The notes beneath the pieces are model-generated. The model saw only the letters and a list, made by a program, of their open reading frames with translations. It made no database searches and was not told the origin of the DNA. The position numbers and the translations under genes are program-made. A stretch of DNA of 7,760 nt, from positions 1-7,760 of the forward strand of contig JAPPKP010000065.1 of assembly GCA_028819955.1 (NCBI GenBank), written 5' to 3'. This stretch comes from Rhodospirillaceae bacterium (GTDB taxonomy: Bacteria > Pseudomonadota > Alphaproteobacteria > UBA828). This document shows, one piece after another, positions 6,102 to 7,760 of this stretch; the first letter of the stretch is position 1, and each line of letters begins with the position of its first letter.

Positions 6102-7103
6102 ATGGAGCGGATACGGGTTGGCGTGATCGGGGTCGGCTGGTTCGGGACGGTGCATTGCCGGGTCATCGCGGGCCACCCGGAGCTTGAGCTTGCGGCCCTC
6201 TGCGATGCCTCGGAAGAGCGGCTCGCGGAGATGGCGCGGGAGCACGGCGTCGGGCGCACCTGCACCGACTATCGGGAGCTCGCGGAGGACCCGGAGATCG
6301 ACGCGCTCGCGGTCGTGACCCCTTGGGAGCACCACGCCGCGCCGACCCTCGCCGGGCTCGCGGCCGGCAAGCACGTGCTCGTCGAGAAGCCGATGGCGTC
6401 CACGGTGGAGGACTGCCAGCGCATGTGCGATGCCGCCGGCGACGGCGGCGCCATCCTGATGGTGGGCCACGTCTGCCGCTTCAACCCGCGCTACATCGCC
6501 GCCAAGCAGGAGATCGACGCGGGCCGAATCGGCACGGTGGTGGCGATCAACGCGCGGCGCAACGTGCCGGCGCAGTGGGTCACCGGCCAGCTCCAGACCA
6601 TCGGCCCGGTGCTGCACACCTGTTCCCACGACACCGACATGATGCGCTGGCTGACAGGCGCGAGCGTCGTGCGCGTCTACGCCCAGACCGTCAACACGCT
6701 CGGCCTGCCGCACGACGACGTGGCGCAGGTGATGTACCGCTTCGACAGCGGCGCGAGCGCGATCTACGAGGGCGCCTGGAACATGCCGGACAAGACGCCC
6801 TTCGACCTCGACGAGCGCATGTCGGTGATCGGCACCGAGGGTTTTGTTCACATCCAGGACACCTTCCCCAGCATCGGCATCTGCACCAGGGACGGCTTCA
6901 AGAGCCCGGACACCACCTACTGGCCGGAGCTGCACGGCGTCACCGGCGGCACGCTGCGCGACGAGTGGTCCTACTTCGCGCAGTGCATCCGCGAGGGCAC
7001 ACGGCCCAAGGTGATCACGCCGGAGGAGGGGAGGGAGGTCGTGAGGACCGTGCTCGCCGCGGGCGAGTCGGCGGCCAGCGGCCGGGTGGTGACGCTCGAC
7101 TGA
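6102..7103 (+). CDS. Gfo/Idh/MocA-family NAD(P)-dependent oxidoreductase
   Basis: The product has 333 residues, the usual length for the family, which oxidises or reduces sugars, inositols and related hydroxy compounds. The N-terminal Rossmann domain starts VGVIGVGWFG (residues 6-15, GxGxxG type), followed by ALCDASEER, with acidic Asp35 at the end of the second strand suggesting NAD preference. VVTPWEHHA (71-79) and the signature VEKPMA (94-99, Lys96) are typical. The C-terminal domain has GHVCRFNPRY (122-131) and the catalytic-region block HTCSHDTDMMRWL (172-184), with His176 and Asp179 in the expected places. ATG 6102 has GGAG eight bases upstream. It is followed after 79 bp by a racemase-superfamily gene on the same strand, so the two probably form an operon acting on one substrate. 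The substrate itself cannot be inferred. Confidence 0.92.
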   Translation: MERIRVGVIGVGWFGTVHCRVIAGHPELELAALCDASEERLAEMAREHGVGRTCTDYRELAEDPEIDALAVVTPWEHHAAPTLAGLAAGKHVLVEKPMASTVEDCQRMCDAAGDGGAILMVGHVCRFNPRYIAAKQEIDAGRIGTVVAINARRNVPAQWVTGQLQTIGPVLHTCSHDTDMMRWLTGASVVRVYAQTVNTLGLPHDDVAQVMYRFDSGASAIYEGAWNMPDKTPFDLDERMSVIGTEGFVHIQDTFPSIGICTRDGFKSPDTTYWPELHGVTGGTLRDEWSYFAQCIREGTRPKVITPEEGREVVRTVLAAGESAASGRVVTLD

Positions 7104-7170
7104 CGCGCGCCGAGCACCCTTCCGCCAACGCGGCATCTGCGCCATGATCCCGCGCACACACGGCACGGAT

Positions 7171-7180
7171 GGGGAGAGGG
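7171..7180 (+). promoter_or_regulatory. Ribosome binding site of the second racemase-family gene
   Basis: GGGGAGAGGG ends two bases before ATG 7183, with its GGAG core six bases away. It supports this start over the in-frame ATG at 7144, which would add 13 unconserved residues. Confidence 0.6.
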
Positions 7181-7182
7181 TC

Positions 7183-7760
7183 ATGGCCAAGGTACTCGTA
7201 ATCGTTCCCTTCGCCTTCGACGAGAAGGGGCTCGCAAACCGGCGCGCGCAACTGGATTCGGTCTCGTTCGGCCCGGACATCGAGTTCGACTTTCGAGGCG
7301 TCAAGGCAGGGCCGGCGCTGCTCGACTGCTACCACGACTACACCATGGCCGACATCGCGCTGTTCGAAGCGGGCCTCACGGCCCAGGAGGACGGCTACGA
7401 CGCCGTCTGCATCGACACGATGAGCGATTCCGGCATGAACGCCATGCGCTCGGTGCTCGACATCCCGGTGATCGGGCCGGGGCGGGCCTCCTACATGATG
7501 GCGCTCATTCTCTGCAACCGCTTCTCGGTGGTGACGCAGTGGGACGGCTGGATCCCGCTCTACAAGAAGAGCAGCATCGAATACGGCGTCGCCGACCGCC
7601 TGGCCTCCGTCCGCTCCATCAACGTGATGCCGGATGTCGAGAACCTGCTCGGCGGCAAGGAGGAAGTGGTCTTCCCCAAGCTGGTGGAGTGCGCCACGCG
7701 CTGCATCGAGGACGACGGCGCCGAGGCGATCCTGCTGGGCTCGACCACCATGCACCAGGC
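7183..7760 (+). CDS. Asp/Glu racemase-superfamily protein lacking both catalytic cysteines (3' end outside window)
   Basis: The frame runs from ATG 7183 to the right edge without a stop, giving 192 complete codons plus two bases. The fold is recognisable: MAKVLVIVPF at the start, EDGYDAVCIDTMSDSGMNAMR (70-89), a central VLDIPVIGPG and NRFSVVTQWDG, and DDGAEAILLGSTTMHQ (177-192). Aligned without gaps to the family member at the left end of this window, the first catalytic Cys corresponds to Thr79 and the second to Ser187. Cys76 lies close to the first site but is shifted by three residues. Racemisation by the two-cysteine mechanism is therefore doubtful. The protein may do another reaction, as single-cysteine decarboxylase relatives do, or bind a ligand. 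It follows the Gfo/Idh/MocA gene and probably shares its transcript. The family call is firm, the function open. Confidence 0.85.
   Translation, partial: MAKVLVIVPFAFDEKGLANRRAQLDSVSFGPDIEFDFRGVKAGPALLDCYHDYTMADIALFEAGLTAQEDGYDAVCIDTMSDSGMNAMRSVLDIPVIGPGRASYMMALILCNRFSVVTQWDGWIPLYKKSSIEYGVADRLASVRSINVMPDVENLLGGKEEVVFPKLVECATRCIEDDGAEAILLGSTTMHQ

Noticed and set aside
6005..6112. Short direct repeat TGGAGCGGAT at 6005 and at the Gfo/Idh/MocA start
   Set aside because: Ten bases in GC-rich sequence is expected by chance and no structure links the two.
4874..6187. 437-residue plus-strand frame with a Pro/Thr/Ser repeat
   Set aside because: Overlaps the terminase in another frame and runs through the non-coding array; no domain or ribosome binding site supports it.
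5706..7304. 532-residue open frame on the minus strand over the repeat array and the Gfo/Idh/MocA gene
   Set aside because: It is antisense to a well-supported gene. Its WDKWDK-like segment only translates the array, whose 10-bp units shift the frame.

Overview
This is a high-GC bacterial window with dense coding, short intergenic gaps and Shine-Dalgarno-type start sites. Base composition and protein types suggest an alphaproteobacterium or similar Pseudomonadota. No rRNA, tRNA or marker gene is present, so the taxonomy is an inference.

Layout. (a) 1-641 (+) is the 3' part of an Asp/Glu/hydantoin racemase-superfamily gene with both catalytic cysteines. It is followed by 762-1856 (+), an exported BMP-family (BmpA/Med-like) solute-binding protein. 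No permease or ATPase gene lies beside it. (b) 1911-4021 is a three-gene minus-strand block. In transcription order it holds a cobalamin-independent methionine synthase-like (MetE C-terminal type) protein, a 60-residue rubredoxin and an atypical short-chain dehydrogenase. A strong GC hairpin lies just after the first gene. (c) 4215-5579 (+) is an isolated phage terminase large subunit of the Mu gp28 type, with no other phage gene in view. Near-identical 17-bp copies of CCGGACCATGGT[C/G]CGGT lie on either side of it, the left one a perfect 16-bp palindrome. (d) 5580-6101 is a 522-bp non-coding stretch. It holds a 160-bp array of 17 short units that gives the minus strand regularly spaced GGG tracts. 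(e) 6102-7103 (+) is a Gfo/Idh/MocA-type oxidoreductase. It is followed at 7183 by a second Asp/Glu racemase-superfamily protein, cut by the window edge, in which both catalytic cysteine positions hold Thr and Ser.

How the genes may work together. The two ends look like small catabolic or transport modules for an unidentified small molecule: racemase plus solute-binding protein on the left, and sugar/inositol-type dehydrogenase plus racemase-like protein on the right. The minus-strand block joins a methyltransferase-fold protein to a one-electron carrier and a reductase. The terminase and the repeat array between them look like acquired DNA.

The points most worth following up are the cysteine-less racemase homologue, the lone terminase between matching repeats, the 9/10-bp repeat array, and the MetE-like/rubredoxin pairing.
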